Shown: positions 1 through 10,069 of the stretch, in pieces | Layout of the letters: each line of letters starts with the position of its first letter | How positions within the stretch are numbered: position 1 is the first letter of the stretch | Notes under the pieces: generated by a model | Told to the model about the DNA's origin: nothing | The model's database searches: none | What the model saw: only the letters and a program-made list of their open reading frames with translations | Program-made: the position numbers and the translations under genes | Assembly (NCBI GenBank): GCA_021234155.1 | Contig: JAJEKV010000064.1 | Coordinates: 3,286,001-3,350,000, forward strand | Direction of reading: 5' to 3' | From: Isoetes taiwanensis | Lineage: Eukaryota; Streptophyta; Lycopodiopsida; Isoetales; Isoetaceae | Length of the DNA stretch: 64,000 nt

Positions 1-1909
1 TTGCCATGATATGGACCATGAATATTAGATTAAATTTGGAAAATTTGATATAGATTAAAAGTAATAATTTTTTTTTTTTTAAGTAATAATTTTTGCTCGT
101 CTATAGAAGCCTTCATTTCAAATCAAAATTAAATTAATATATTCCATGAGATTTGGGGAAGCCAATAATTACATATATAGAAACATCCTTTGGCTAGTGC
201 ATACTATTTGCAGAGTAGGAATATGGTGACATCTAAATCAAAGCAGCATGAAGCTGGAGTCGTGAAAAATACCAGGGTGACTTTACATTACAACTATGGA
301 ATAGATTTCTTCTCAAGATTCTAAGATTCCAAAAAGGTTCGTTGAGATTTGTTGCGATTCCTCAAGATTATCCAACTACAAGATGTGCTACTTGTTGAAA
401 TTCAAAATATTAGGAATATATAGCACAATAACAGGGGGTTAGTTTTATAGTTTTATATGCTTTTTGGCATGGTTTTACTATGATTTTGATGATGTATTCA
501 TTGGGGCATACTAGTATTTCTAGAGTGTGTCATTTTTTGGCGTTGATTTTGCTTAAACAATCAAATGGCTGTTGTCAGGTAATACTGCATTTATATGCAA
601 TATATTTTAGATCTTCACATGCGAAGGTTGAAATGGAATTTTTAGATTTTCTTGTGAAGCCGAATATGGGCGGCATTGCATGGCTTTGCATTGGAAAAGG
701 GCTTCCAAACCCCAGAATCAGCAATGTAATGGGGAAGGGCAGAATTTTGTGCAGGGGGTTGAAGAAACGTTGCAAATGCCTCTTTTGTCGATGGTACATA
801 TGGTTTTGCACGGATGGTTTTTGCAGATGGTTTTGCACGGATGGTTTTGCGCAGATGGTTTCTGCGGATCTCATAGCAAAGGAGGCATCTAGGGAAGCTC
901 AAAGAGCACAGATGGGCTGACATGGTATTATGGCAAGATTCTTCTGCAATTTATGTATGAGGTTGTTCTAAAGGGGTCTGCCACAACTTCAGTTTTCTTC
1001 AGCCTGTTGCTGCATATATATCAGAGCATACATGCTCGCCTTGCTCTTTATCTCATTTGGCTGATGGTATTCTCCCTCATTCCCTTGATATGAAGTAGGG
1101 ATGTGCAACACCGGAGACACCGGAGACAAAGCCACAACTAGGAACGCATTTCAACATGTATTTGAATCTTTGACTCTGTAAGTTAATTTTTTGCTTGCTT
1201 TTTCTGAAAAGGAAGACCATTTCGTCTCTTAGCACAACATCCACTAGTAGATGGAGCCAAGATACATTTGGAAATTCTTGGACGTTTCTTATCTTCACTA
1301 TTCATATGTTTACTATGTGAGTACATGGTTTCTTTTTGGTCATATGTTTACTACCTGAGTAAATATTATGAGCTTTTTCACACAACACTATTTCTACTAA
1401 GAAAAACGTTTTCCACCATCCTACGGTCCTTGTGCTTTTTTTCACTCCAGTTTACCCAGTATAGGTTATTGCTCTGCTCTTACAAATATATAGGTTATTG
1501 CTCTGCTCTTCGTACAAATATTGTTGTCCATGATTGGCAGAACATAGATGCCTTGTGCTATGGCAGTTTGCAGGCATACATCCAGGTTTGAAAAAAAGCT
1601 TTTGGTGGATGTTTATAGTACCTCAACCGTGAGATGTCTTTGCTATGCAGTGTATAATGTTTGACTCCGAACAAAGATGCAAAGTTGCATATGAACAACA
1701 AAACTAGCCATATATATGATAGATATTGCAGCTCATGGACTTTGATTCCAATATGTAGCAATACAATATAATAGTTGTTGTTGCCCTCATCTTTTGCTTA
1801 GTGCGTCCTCTTTTTCAGAATGGAATTAACATATGTTTTACGCATGCACCATAATGCTTGCCATGGCAAAGCATGCTGGCGTAGATGGCAACACATGTTC
1901 CACATGTCT
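1..1909. other. No recognisable gene; AT-rich intergenic DNA
   Basis: No open frame here resembles a known protein and none shows a convincing exon structure. The longest frames (480-920 + and 1268-1591 +) have low-complexity or hydrophobic translations with no motif I recognise. The only structure seen is the short minisatellite at 790-872, listed separately. Confidence 0.5.
790..872. repeat. Short minisatellite, ATGGTTTTGCACGG-like units
   Basis: Four to five imperfect tandem copies of a roughly 14-22 bp unit built around ATGGTTTTGCACGG or ATGGTTTTTGCAG. The repeat keeps two overlapping frames open, which explains the open reading frames here on both strands. Confidence 0.7.
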
Positions 1910-2412
1910 AGCATATGCACAACAACATCAAATTTACAATTTAAGAATAAGAATAAGAATAAGAATAAGAATAAGAATAAGAATAAGAATAAGAATAAGA
2001 ATAAGAATAAGAATAAGAATAAGAATAAGAATAAGAATAAGAATAAGAATAAGAATAAGAATAAGAATAAGAATAAGAATAAGAATAAGAATAAGAATAA
2101 GAATAAGAATAAGAATAAGAATAAGAATAAGAATAAGAAAAGAATAAGAAAAAAGAATAAGAATAAGAATAAGAATAAGAATAAGAATAAGAATAAGAAT
2201 AAGAATAAGAATAAGAATAAGAATAAGAATAAGAATAAGAATAAGAATAAGAATAAGAATAAGAATAGGTTTTTAGCGTCCACGGAGACCAATTGGCCTA
2301 TGGGACCCAAACCAAAAAGAGAACAGCAAGCCTATTACTGACAGGATTAAAAAACCCCCGCCCCGAAGGGTAAGGGATAGCATATGCGCGACAACATCAA
2401 ATTTACAATTTA
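1910..2412 (-). mobile_element. Small non-LTR insertion with hexamer tail and 34-bp target duplication
   Basis: A 34-bp sequence starting AGCATATGC and ending ACAATTTA occurs at 1910-1943 and again at 2379-2412 with two mismatches. Between the copies lies a long (AAGAAT)n array and then about 105 bp of unique sequence. This is what a 5'-truncated LINE or SINE on the minus strand would leave: unique body, simple-repeat 3' tail (CTTATT on that strand) and a long target-site duplication. The body does not match the other LINEs in the window, so the parent family is unknown. A plain duplication around a microsatellite is the alternative. Confidence 0.6.
1944..2268. repeat. (AAGAAT)n hexanucleotide microsatellite
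   Basis: About 325 bp of nearly pure AAGAAT/AATAAG hexamer, with one interruption near 2138-2158 where extra A residues appear. Because 6 is divisible by 3, every frame on both strands stays open and reads as Lys-Asn, Arg-Ile or Leu-Phe repeats. These are not genes. Confidence 0.95.
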
Positions 2413-2723
2413 GGGGAGATCCTGCACCTATCAAAATGTGATATTTAGGATGGAGTAAACTATGGAGACTTGCGCTCTATAATTTACGACAAGAAATGTA
2501 TGGGCGGGCATAGGTGTTGTGATTATGGGGTTTCATTGCGTGTCTTTATGCCATTTTTAGCTTACAACTAAATTAAAGTTTTAATTGAACTTTGTTTTGC
2601 CAACTAAAAATATAAAATCTTTTCATTTCAGGCTCAACTAGAACATCCAAGCTTTTTAATGATTAGTATTTAAGCTCTTAAAATTTACCTATGTTTGCTT
2701 TTGCTAGTTTTTTTCAAATAACA

Positions 2724-3050
2724 ACCACCATTAACATTAATCAACCCAAACCATTAATCTAACACTTTTAAATTAAAACCCCCTGAAACCCCCTTTGGAT
2801 TGGGTGCATATTCACACAGAGTGTTAAGAAGGGCAGGGAGAGCCCCTAAAAACTTACAATACATGTACAAAATTATAAGTACATTCCCTCAAACTTTATA
2901 GTATTTTGCAAGCCTCAATATATAGTATAGAAAAACGTGTACAAGCATACCCCACAAACGAGGATCACTGTGTACGGTCTGGATCGAGGAGTAAAGGACA
3001 AATATGCCCATCTGACAGCTCTCAGTGCCTGGAGTAACCCCCCGTGTGAA
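2724..3050. mobile_element. Left part of long-TIR MITE (copy 1), interrupted by a LINE
   Basis: The first about 110 bp, from ACCACCATTAAC to a segment containing TTGGGTGCATATTCACAC, form an inverted repeat with 7833-7909. The following 220 bp align with the interior of the complete relative at 36434-36894, including the ACCCCACAAACGAGG block and the CCCCCGTGTGAATA that opens the far TIR. Homology stops at about 3050, exactly where the LINE tail begins. It is non-autonomous, with no transposase. Superfamily is undetermined because I cannot see a clear target duplication. Confidence 0.85.
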
Positions 3051-3149
3051 TAGAATAGAATACATTAATGTCCCTTGTGCCGTAAGGCCCCTGGACTTGT
3101 GTAGCATGGGCGAGCTCCCTAAAAGGGTGCTACTAGCACATCATGCTGT

Positions 3150-6100
3150 TATAATGTAGCCTTTTCTGAAGGCTGACTTTTTTCTTTTAATACCGGCATC
3201 CTGCTTTATCTCGGCTTCATGGCCGTGCAGTGATGCGTCGTTATCAATCAGCTTTTAGCTGAACAATTTGTGTGAGGCTATATGACCCGCTTTGTACAGA
3301 TCATATTACAAGCCCTCTCTCACTGTGTACTTCTCGTATGCGGTGCGTCATCCTTTGGATCGTAATGCGCGGATCCGTAATGATTCTGTCATCGTCATCG
3401 GCTGTGTGGTGGTTTCCCCCACCTTATATTTACGTATGCGTCACGATGTCTCCGTAGGCCAGAGGCGGTCATTAAGCATATGATTCTCATCCTCTATTCT
3501 CCCCCCGTTACATATTACGCATATCCTGTCCTCCTTGTCTACCCCTCTCCATCTGTCTTTTTTCGATTCTTAGGTCATGACTTCCCATCCCGAATCGACC
3601 GGGGATGTCCTTACATTTTTTCCCCAATGTGTTATCTCGGTATATCACGGTGTCCTATTTGTTGTCACGGGTTGAAAACATGCGAGCGGTCTATCTTGGG
3701 TCTGTGTGTCTTTGCGACCATGCTCTTGTCGCTCACGTCTGTCCCTCCTCATTCCTTTGCCCTCTTCTATTAGGTCACTTTCGGGTTTAATCCCATCCAT
3801 GCGGTCCATGTTGCCACATCTTTAAACCATCCAGTGTTTTCGAGGATGTGTGATTTTGCTGATTCGGTGATTGCGATGCTGGACAGTTTCCCTTGTATGT
3901 CCCCTGCATTGTCTCTGAGCAGATATCTCATGGTTCTCTCCCATGCTCTCACCTCCATCGGCTTTTGCCCTGTTTCGAGGACCATGATTGTCAGCGGCGT
4001 GTTTGTCCTTACCACGAATTCAATGCATTGCCATTGTCTAAGAATCCCTTCTTGCTTTTCCCAATTTCTTTTACGTTAAACTTTGGTCCCCATGCTTACG
4101 CTCAGGTATAAGCGAGTAGTGGCTACCGCTGCACTAAATAGGTAACATTTGATGTCCCAATCGGTTATTGCATACGTTACTTTTGTTTTTCATGTTAAAG
4201 TAGCTTCCTATAGCTGATTGGAATCTGGCGTTAGCTCCCTTGGCCCATTTCCCTGTGCCATGCGCATCATAACCTAGATATCTGTATTCTGTTGCTTCCT
4301 CTATCTCTTTTTCTTTATATCTGAAAGGTTTGTGCTTGTTCTTGTGTCCAAAGATGACTATCTTAGTTTTTGCTAGATTCCTTTGTCAGCCCGTCTCCTC
4401 ACAAAACTGTTCTAGAATTTTGAGCAAAATTGCATCCCCTTGTTTTTGTTGACATCATCTTGAGGTCATCCGCATATAGCATTATTGGTACCTTTCGTGT
4501 CTCCTAGTGTGGGGGCATATTCGGTCCCCTTCTTTCGTTACGCGCTATGTATCCCGTAAGCGCATCTATGTATATACCAAACAGAGTTGGGGATAACGGA
4601 CATCCCTGCTTTACACCAGTGTCACAGACTATCGGCTGTCCCTCCTTTTCCATCTTAGCGTACACCTTGTGGTATAGTCTTGCGATCGATCCTATCATAT
4701 TTATCGGGGCTTGCATGTCCATCAGTCTTTTAATGACTTCTCTCTCGATTTTGTATCAAATGCTTTTACGAAATCTACAAAGCGGTGACTTATTTTTCTC
4801 TCCGCACTTTGTTATGCTCTATTAATATCCGAAGAGTCACGAGATGGTCTGTGGTTGAGTGTTCTGGTCTGAACCCTGCTTGTCCTTGTGCTCTCATATT
4901 TCCTTCTTCTGCCCATTTCTTTAGTTTGTTATCCAGAGCCTTTCCAAACCATTTTGCGAAAATCGAGCTTACCATTATCGTCCTATAGTTTCCTGGGTCT
5001 CCTCTATTTCCTGCCTTATGTAGAGGTATGACTCTGTTGTATGTCCATCTGTCTGGAAGTCCTGTATGTATGATGCCATTGAAAATGTCTGTAACCTGTC
5101 TACCAATTTCTGTCTCTGCACATTTCAGCAATTCCACGGTCAGGCCGTATAGGTCCGGTGCTTTATGGTTAGCCATCCTGTTTAGGGCTAGCATTACTTC
5201 TAGCATGTTGAAGCATGGTTTATCCGGGTCATGTTGCATTGGTATTGGCACCGGAGGTGCCCCCGTCTTGTATAATTTGTCCAGGTAACTCTCCCATCCC
5301 TCGATTCCAATGTCCTCTTGTTCATTCCTTGCTTTCATATTGCTGCCCCCTCCTTTGTTTTTGAGTCCCCTTCAGAATCTTCGGGGCTGCTTTTTCAACA
5401 ATTTTCCCAGATACCATTGGTGTTGTAGCAGGTTATTGTATCTTTTCTTCTTCAGTAATCTTATGTATGCTGCTTTTTCTTCCCGGTATGTCTCCTTTCC
5501 CCTGTGCCTTTTTGTTCTCCTCTTGTGTTCTCTACACTCGTCATCATACCATACTGAAGCTCTGAATGCCCTGTTTTTCCTAATTTTGATCTTTTTCCCA
5601 AATACGTCTGTTGCTACCCTTACCATGATGTCATTGAGGGTGTTTCCATTATCACTCGCATTGTGTTTTCCCCAATCCCATGTTCCCATTTCCTCCCTGA
5701 TCGCTTGGATGAAGGTTTCTGCGTATTTCTCCTGGAATTGAATCCTCACCCTGTCTTCCTTATCATCCTTTTTTCCTGTGCGATCTTTTTGTGGCTTTCT
5801 ATCCAGTCTGATTGTTAATTTAATCGGTCTATGGCTTTCCCCTTTCCCAGTCGGCCATTCTTGTAGCATCACCTCTTCTATCTTATCCGCTACTTGATCG
5901 TTCAGAATTATATAATCCACTATGCTCTTACCATGTGTGTTTTTGCTCGTAAAACCTCATGATCCCTTCCATTTTTTCACGCCATTAGCTATGATCATCC
6001 CTGTTGCCATGCAGACTTCCAACAGTAATTCACCCCTAGCATTGACCTCTGTCTTATCTTCTGTATCCCTCTGCCATTCCTGTGTCCTTGCCGTATACAC

Positions 6101-6620
6101 TATTTGGCCATCCTTCTCGTCCGTGTGTGTGCTTTGTGCCTGTTCTTGTCTGGTTGTGGCATTTAGATCTCCTACTATAATCACTGGTCCCTGTTCCTTC
6201 CATTTCGTTATGTTCTCTCCCAGATCCAGCAATTCTAGCTTATCACTTTTTGGCGGGTAATATGTAATTATCAGAACTATCTCTTGTTTGTTTTTCAATT
6301 GGATATTCAAGACCATATATCTTTTATTGATATCTGAATGTAACATACATGCATTGTTGGCTACACTATTCTTTATATAACAAGCCAGACCTGCACTCCC
6401 CCTCCCTATCTTAAAATCCCTATCTTTCCAGCATGTGAATAACTGGTATCCTTCCTCCTCTGGCAGCCTTTTGACGTTATGCTCCCATGTCTCCGTCAGG
6501 CATATTATGTCACAGCCATGGGCACCTTCTAGTCTTTCTCCATCATCCCATGGGTACCCGGTACAGTTCCAGTACCATAATGTCAGCGTCTCTTCCCCCG
6601 AGGTTGCTCCTTTGGGGTCT
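3150..6620 (-). pseudogene. LINE ORF2, endonuclease plus reverse transcriptase, decayed
   Basis: On the minus strand an apurinic/apyrimidinic-type endonuclease begins near 6615 (LTLWYWNCTGYPWDDGE), with the LTETW and VGDLNA motifs expected for catalytic Glu and Asp/Asn, and GESHRPI near 5840. The reverse transcriptase follows: PDLYGLTVELLK, GFRPEHSTTDHLVTL, and motif B with VKQGCPLSPTLFGIYID (4600). A connection domain with ETGQKPMEVRAWERT lies at 3770-4015. The frame breaks at about 5930, 5350, 4790, 4500 and 4020, and the YADD region near 4470 is damaged. The endonuclease frame is also open upstream across ORF1 to 7150, so ORF2 overlaps the ORF1 tail. The element cannot make a full ORF2 protein as written. 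Confidence 0.85.
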
Positions 6621-7680
6621 CCATGTTTTCTGTGCCATTGCCTGTTCTCCTTGGCCTCCCCCTGGTTTTCATTGTCGGAGTTGGTCCTCCGAACCCTGCC
6701 TGTGTTGCTCGCTCTTCGTTTCCCCCGCTTCCGCTTCTTCCTATTACTCTGTTCTGGTTCCCTTCTACCGTGATTATTCTCAGTGCTTCCCCCAGCAGTC
6801 TGTTCTCCGGCCCCTGTTGCATAGACTTCAGGGGGTATATGTTTTCCTTTTCTGCTTCCGTTGATTTTGCTATCCCCTGCACCCCAGCTGTCTGTTCTTG
6901 CGGTTGAGTCATTTGCTCTCTTACCCTCTTGTGTATGTAGACCTTGCCATTCTTGACCCCCGCCTGTATCCCTGCTTGGTTCAGTTCCCTGGCTTTGGCC
7001 AATTCCCTGTGTAGCCCCTGTCTCTGCATCACCGTTAAGGACTCCTGTACTTTGATTCCATTTCTCAATCTGGATCCCATCCGCAGTATCCTCTCCTTGG
7101 TTGCCATGTCTCTCAGTGTCAAGTTTATGTGCCTCGATCTTCCCCTCCATTGACCTGATCGGAGGGCTTTGACGATGGCGCCCTGTGTTCCTTGAACCTT
7201 TGTCTCTATCATCACTGCTTGATAACTTCGGTATATATCCTCGTTAGGTCTTTCTGCTATCCCAATTAGCCTAACATCATGCTTAATTTTATTTTGCTCC
7301 TCATATTCCATTAAATGTGGTTTTATCCTATCAAATGATTCCCATGCATCCAGCTCAACATTTGATTTCTCTAATTCAACCAACCTTTGCAAGATCTTTG
7401 CTTTCTCTTCTTCGATCTCGTCCATTCTGCGCTGCATTTCCTCGTTCAGCTTCTCCATCCCTCCTACTCTCATGTCCAAGCCATTGATGGCTATCTTGTT
7501 GCTGTTGCACGTTTCAGCCAGTGCGTTGAGAGCATCCAGGTTTGGGATCTTTGATTCTAGCCACTTATCCATCTGTGCCAGGAAGTCCCTAAGATCCTGT
7601 TGGCTCGCTGGGGCTCTTGCCACCTCCGATCTCCTCTGCTGGCTGCTGTTGATACTGTCGGCCATAGCTCTCGTTTGCAA
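6583..7680 (-). CDS. LINE ORF1 protein (coiled-coil, RNA-binding), intact frame
   Basis: Full 365-aa frame. ORF1 proteins of L1-like elements trimerise through a coiled coil and bind element RNA as a chaperone. Here residues about 60-112 form a heptad-rich helix (LNEEMQRRMDEIEEEKAKI), followed at about 125-205 by a region with the spacing of the L1 RRM-like domain (KHDVRLIGIAERPNEDI). A basic segment containing RQGLHRELAKARELN precedes a low-complexity, Arg/Gly-rich tail that overlaps the start of ORF2. ATG at 7680 is the first in frame; MADSIN at residue 6 could be an alternative start. The homologue in LINE 2 is broken, so this copy is the better preserved one. Confidence 0.8.
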   Translation of the reverse strand: MQTRAMADSINSSQQRRSEVARAPASQQDLRDFLAQMDKWLESKIPNLDALNALAETCNSNKIAINGLDMRVGGMEKLNEEMQRRMDEIEEEKAKILQRLVELEKSNVELDAWESFDRIKPHLMEYEEQNKIKHDVRLIGIAERPNEDIYRSYQAVMIETKVQGTQGAIVKALRSGQWRGRSRHINLTLRDMATKERILRMGSRLRNGIKVQESLTVMQRQGLHRELAKARELNQAGIQAGVKNGKVYIHKRVREQMTQPQEQTAGVQGIAKSTEAEKENIYPLKSMQQGPENRLLGEALRIITVEGNQNRVIGRSGSGGNEERATQAGFGGPTPTMKTRGRPRRTGNGTENMETPKEQPRGKRR

Positions 7681-7832
7681 GGAAACTCTGTTAGGAAAAA
7701 CTCTGTGGTGGCTCTAGGCAGTGCGATCGTGCTAGACTCTCACTTGTAAGATAGCTGTATTCTCTCGCCCAGACTTTATATTTCCTGCTTCTAAACGGTA
7801 TTTTTATTCCTGATTACCGTTCTAATTTTGAA

Positions 7833-7909
7833 TCAAAAGGAGGTTTCAGGGGGTTTTAATTTAAAAATGTTAGATTTAATGGTTTGGGTTGATTAATGTT
7901 AATGGTGGT
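7833..7909. mobile_element. Right TIR of MITE copy 1
   Basis: Starts AAGGAGGTTTCAGGGGG and ends GTTAATGGTGGT. Its reverse complement matches 2724-2800 with few mismatches. Relative to the intact MITE, about 12 bp (ATGCACCCAATC-like) next to the LINE junction are missing. Confidence 0.85.
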
Positions 7910-9105
7910 GCACAGTTCATTCAGAATAATATATATTTTGGATGTGGCATTCCTTTTTGTTTTATTGCAAAAGCTTGAGTATGAAATAAGGGCATTTTGC
8001 AGCTTATTATCAATGCAAGAAATGTTTCACAAGAAAAAGCTCAATTGTTTCATATTAGGAACAAGAAAACTCTCCCTCCCATAGAACAACTTGCCTTTGC
8101 TAAGGAACACAGATACTTGACCATTTTTTATTTGTCCATAAAATTGAATCATGTTTCCAAGGATCCAACATTTTGGCATCCTGGGCTTTAGTCTGGTGTA
8201 TCCTCATAGATTTCCAAGGTAGCCTAACCATTCCTGCCAAATAACAATATGTAAGAAAGTCAATCATGAGGCTGAGATCCAGCCATGTTGATTATACTCC
8301 AAGTTATCCAGCATCTGTACATCACTAGAACATAGATACACATAAAAGATTATATAAAGGCGATTTTGATGATATGTAAAACATGATGCCAATCTTCTTT
8401 AATGCCTCTCTCTGAGCAAGTACTAAGAAACAACTATATTCCGTAGTATAAGAGTACGATTTCAAGCTATTATACAAGCCTTTGAAAAGTTTGCACTTGC
8501 CTAATGAATCTTTTCTATCTTGGCTTCAAGTTTAGCTTCAAGTAGTGCTATAGTCTAGTACAGTACGTGCATTGTTTGGGTTGCAAAGCTTAAGCCTTAT
8601 GCCAAATCACAACCTCAAATCATAGCTGTTGAAGGGAAGAAATTAGCAAAAGTTTTGCACACACTTGAAAGCTTACTGCTCATGCAGTAGTGGATTAGAT
8701 TATGCAGCCAACAAAGCAGTCAATTAATATAGTCCCGTTTACATGGTTTTGTACACGTTTTCCTCTCTGTAATTGTCGTTTTACAGCATTGTTGGGAACT
8801 GAGCTTAACCAACGTACTTACTAACCAAGATGAAAAGAATACAAGAGAATATCACCTAAGGATCCTGGCACAACTCCCTAAAAGGAATGGTTGTATATGG
8901 CTTTGTATAATGAGCTATGTCACACAATGACTAAATAACTGTCGCCCATGTATAGTACATGTATTAGTCCAAGGTTCGACCAAATATTTTAACATTAAGA
9001 AATTAGTTTGTCTCGAGGGCTCAGCTTAACGTCAGCATACATCTCCGTTCTGCTCAAGATTGTTCAACATCTATATTTATGTTCTAAAACAAGGATTTCC
9101 TATGC
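7910..9105. other. No gene seen
   Basis: AT-rich DNA with only short frames. A 64-aa frame at 7997-8191 has no motif I recognise. I see no repeat boundary or RNA gene here. Confidence 0.5.
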
Positions 9106-9106
9106 T

Positions 9107-9260
9107 CAGCCCATCGCTGTGGTGGTTTAATGGTAAGGCCTTGCGTTGGGGTGACCCCCACCAGGGTTCAAAACCCACTAGCTACCATCGGGTGGGAGAC
9201 GTGGGTGGGTACAAGTCCCACCAAACCTTGCCTTAAAAAAAAAAAAAAAAAAAAAAAAAC
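9107..9260 (+). mobile_element. tRNA-derived SINE with poly(A) tail
   Basis: The first 75 bp carry an RNA polymerase III A box (TGGTTTAATGGTAAGG, 9123-9138) and a B box (GGGTTCAAAACCC, 9164-9176) at the usual distance. A body of about 60 bp with GGGTGGGAGACGTGGGTGGG follows, then 25 A residues at 9235-9259. It is not a functional tRNA because no clover-leaf closes 3' of the B box. The sequence AAGGATTTCCTATG occurs just left of the element (9091-9104) and twice to the right (9288-9331), perhaps relics of the target duplication. Confidence 0.8.
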
Positions 9261-10069
9261 TTTTAAACTCACAAGCATGGCATTCCGAAGGATTTTCCTA
9301 TGACTTTTAAACTCACAAGGATTTCCTATGACTTTTAAACTTTTCCTATCTATCTGCCTATAAGTCAGAATGTACTACACAATCAGCCAGCTTTTGATCT
9401 TGCTGACGTACTGTAACAATTCGAAGTTCATCAATATTGCTTGCTAGTGTTTCCCATTGTCTCACATTCGATGGAGAAATGCCTTGCCAAGAAATCTTGC
9501 TTTTGAACTTTGGCTCGGTTCTCAGTTCCCTGTATAATCTATGCCCTGAAACTAGATCATCTTCAATCCTGCAGAAGTTATATTTACAAATAGGATAAGT
9601 ATACTGCTATAGGAGATTCTTCTCACCTTATTCTATGATAAAGAGAAGTCCTCTTCAAATATGTCTAAAATGTATGGCTCTTTGAAGCAGAAAATAAATT
9701 TAGGGCCCCATATTAACCCTCAAAGGCATGGCCAGACCAATTGTATTCTAAATATAAATTGTAAATGCTACCTCAAGCAATATATAGAATAGAATAAAAT
9801 AGAATAGAATAGAATAGAATATACATTAACGTCCCTCAGGCCGTGAGGCCCCCGGACTTGTGTAGCGTCCTGCGAGCTTCCAAAGGGTGCTGCCAGCAAA
9901 CAGACGCATAGGTTTATGTAGCCATCTAGCGGGATTCTCTTGTTCTTTTATATTACCCACATCGTGCTTATAGTTGGCTTCTTGGCCATACACAATGCAT
10001 CGCTATAAACAGTTTTGAACTGTACTTTGTGGGCCCCTCTGATCCGCCTCATCCGTGCTTCTCAGATTA

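Larger units (their letters stand above)
3050..7833 (-). mobile_element. LINE 1, about 4.8 kb APE-type non-LTR retrotransposon, nearly full length
   Basis: Read on the minus strand this element has a short 5' leader (7680-7833), ORF1 (7680-6583), a decayed ORF2 with endonuclease then reverse transcriptase then a CCHC-like end, a 3' UTR and a tail of the pentamer TATTC (GAATA on the plus strand at 3050-3064) in place of poly(A). Its 3' end sits inside the far TIR of a MITE and MITE sequence resumes at 7833, so both ends are fixed by comparison with the intact MITE at 36434-36894. About 12 bp of target appear lost at the 5' junction. The same family occurs again at 9783-15.2 kb in the same orientation. 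Confidence 0.9.

Noticed and set aside
1798-2341. Long frames of Lys-Asn, Arg-Ile or Leu-Phe repeats on both strands
   Set aside because: They are produced by the AAGAAT hexamer array, which cannot create stops in most frames; no start context or homology.
5957-7150. 397-aa minus-strand frame starting MEGKIEAHKLDTERHG
   Set aside because: Its first half is the shifted reading of LINE ORF1; only the second half (endonuclease) is real coding sequence.
9121-9195. Possible tRNA gene with A and B boxes
   Set aside because: No closing acceptor stem or anticodon arm; the sequence continues into a body and poly(A) tail, so it is a SINE.
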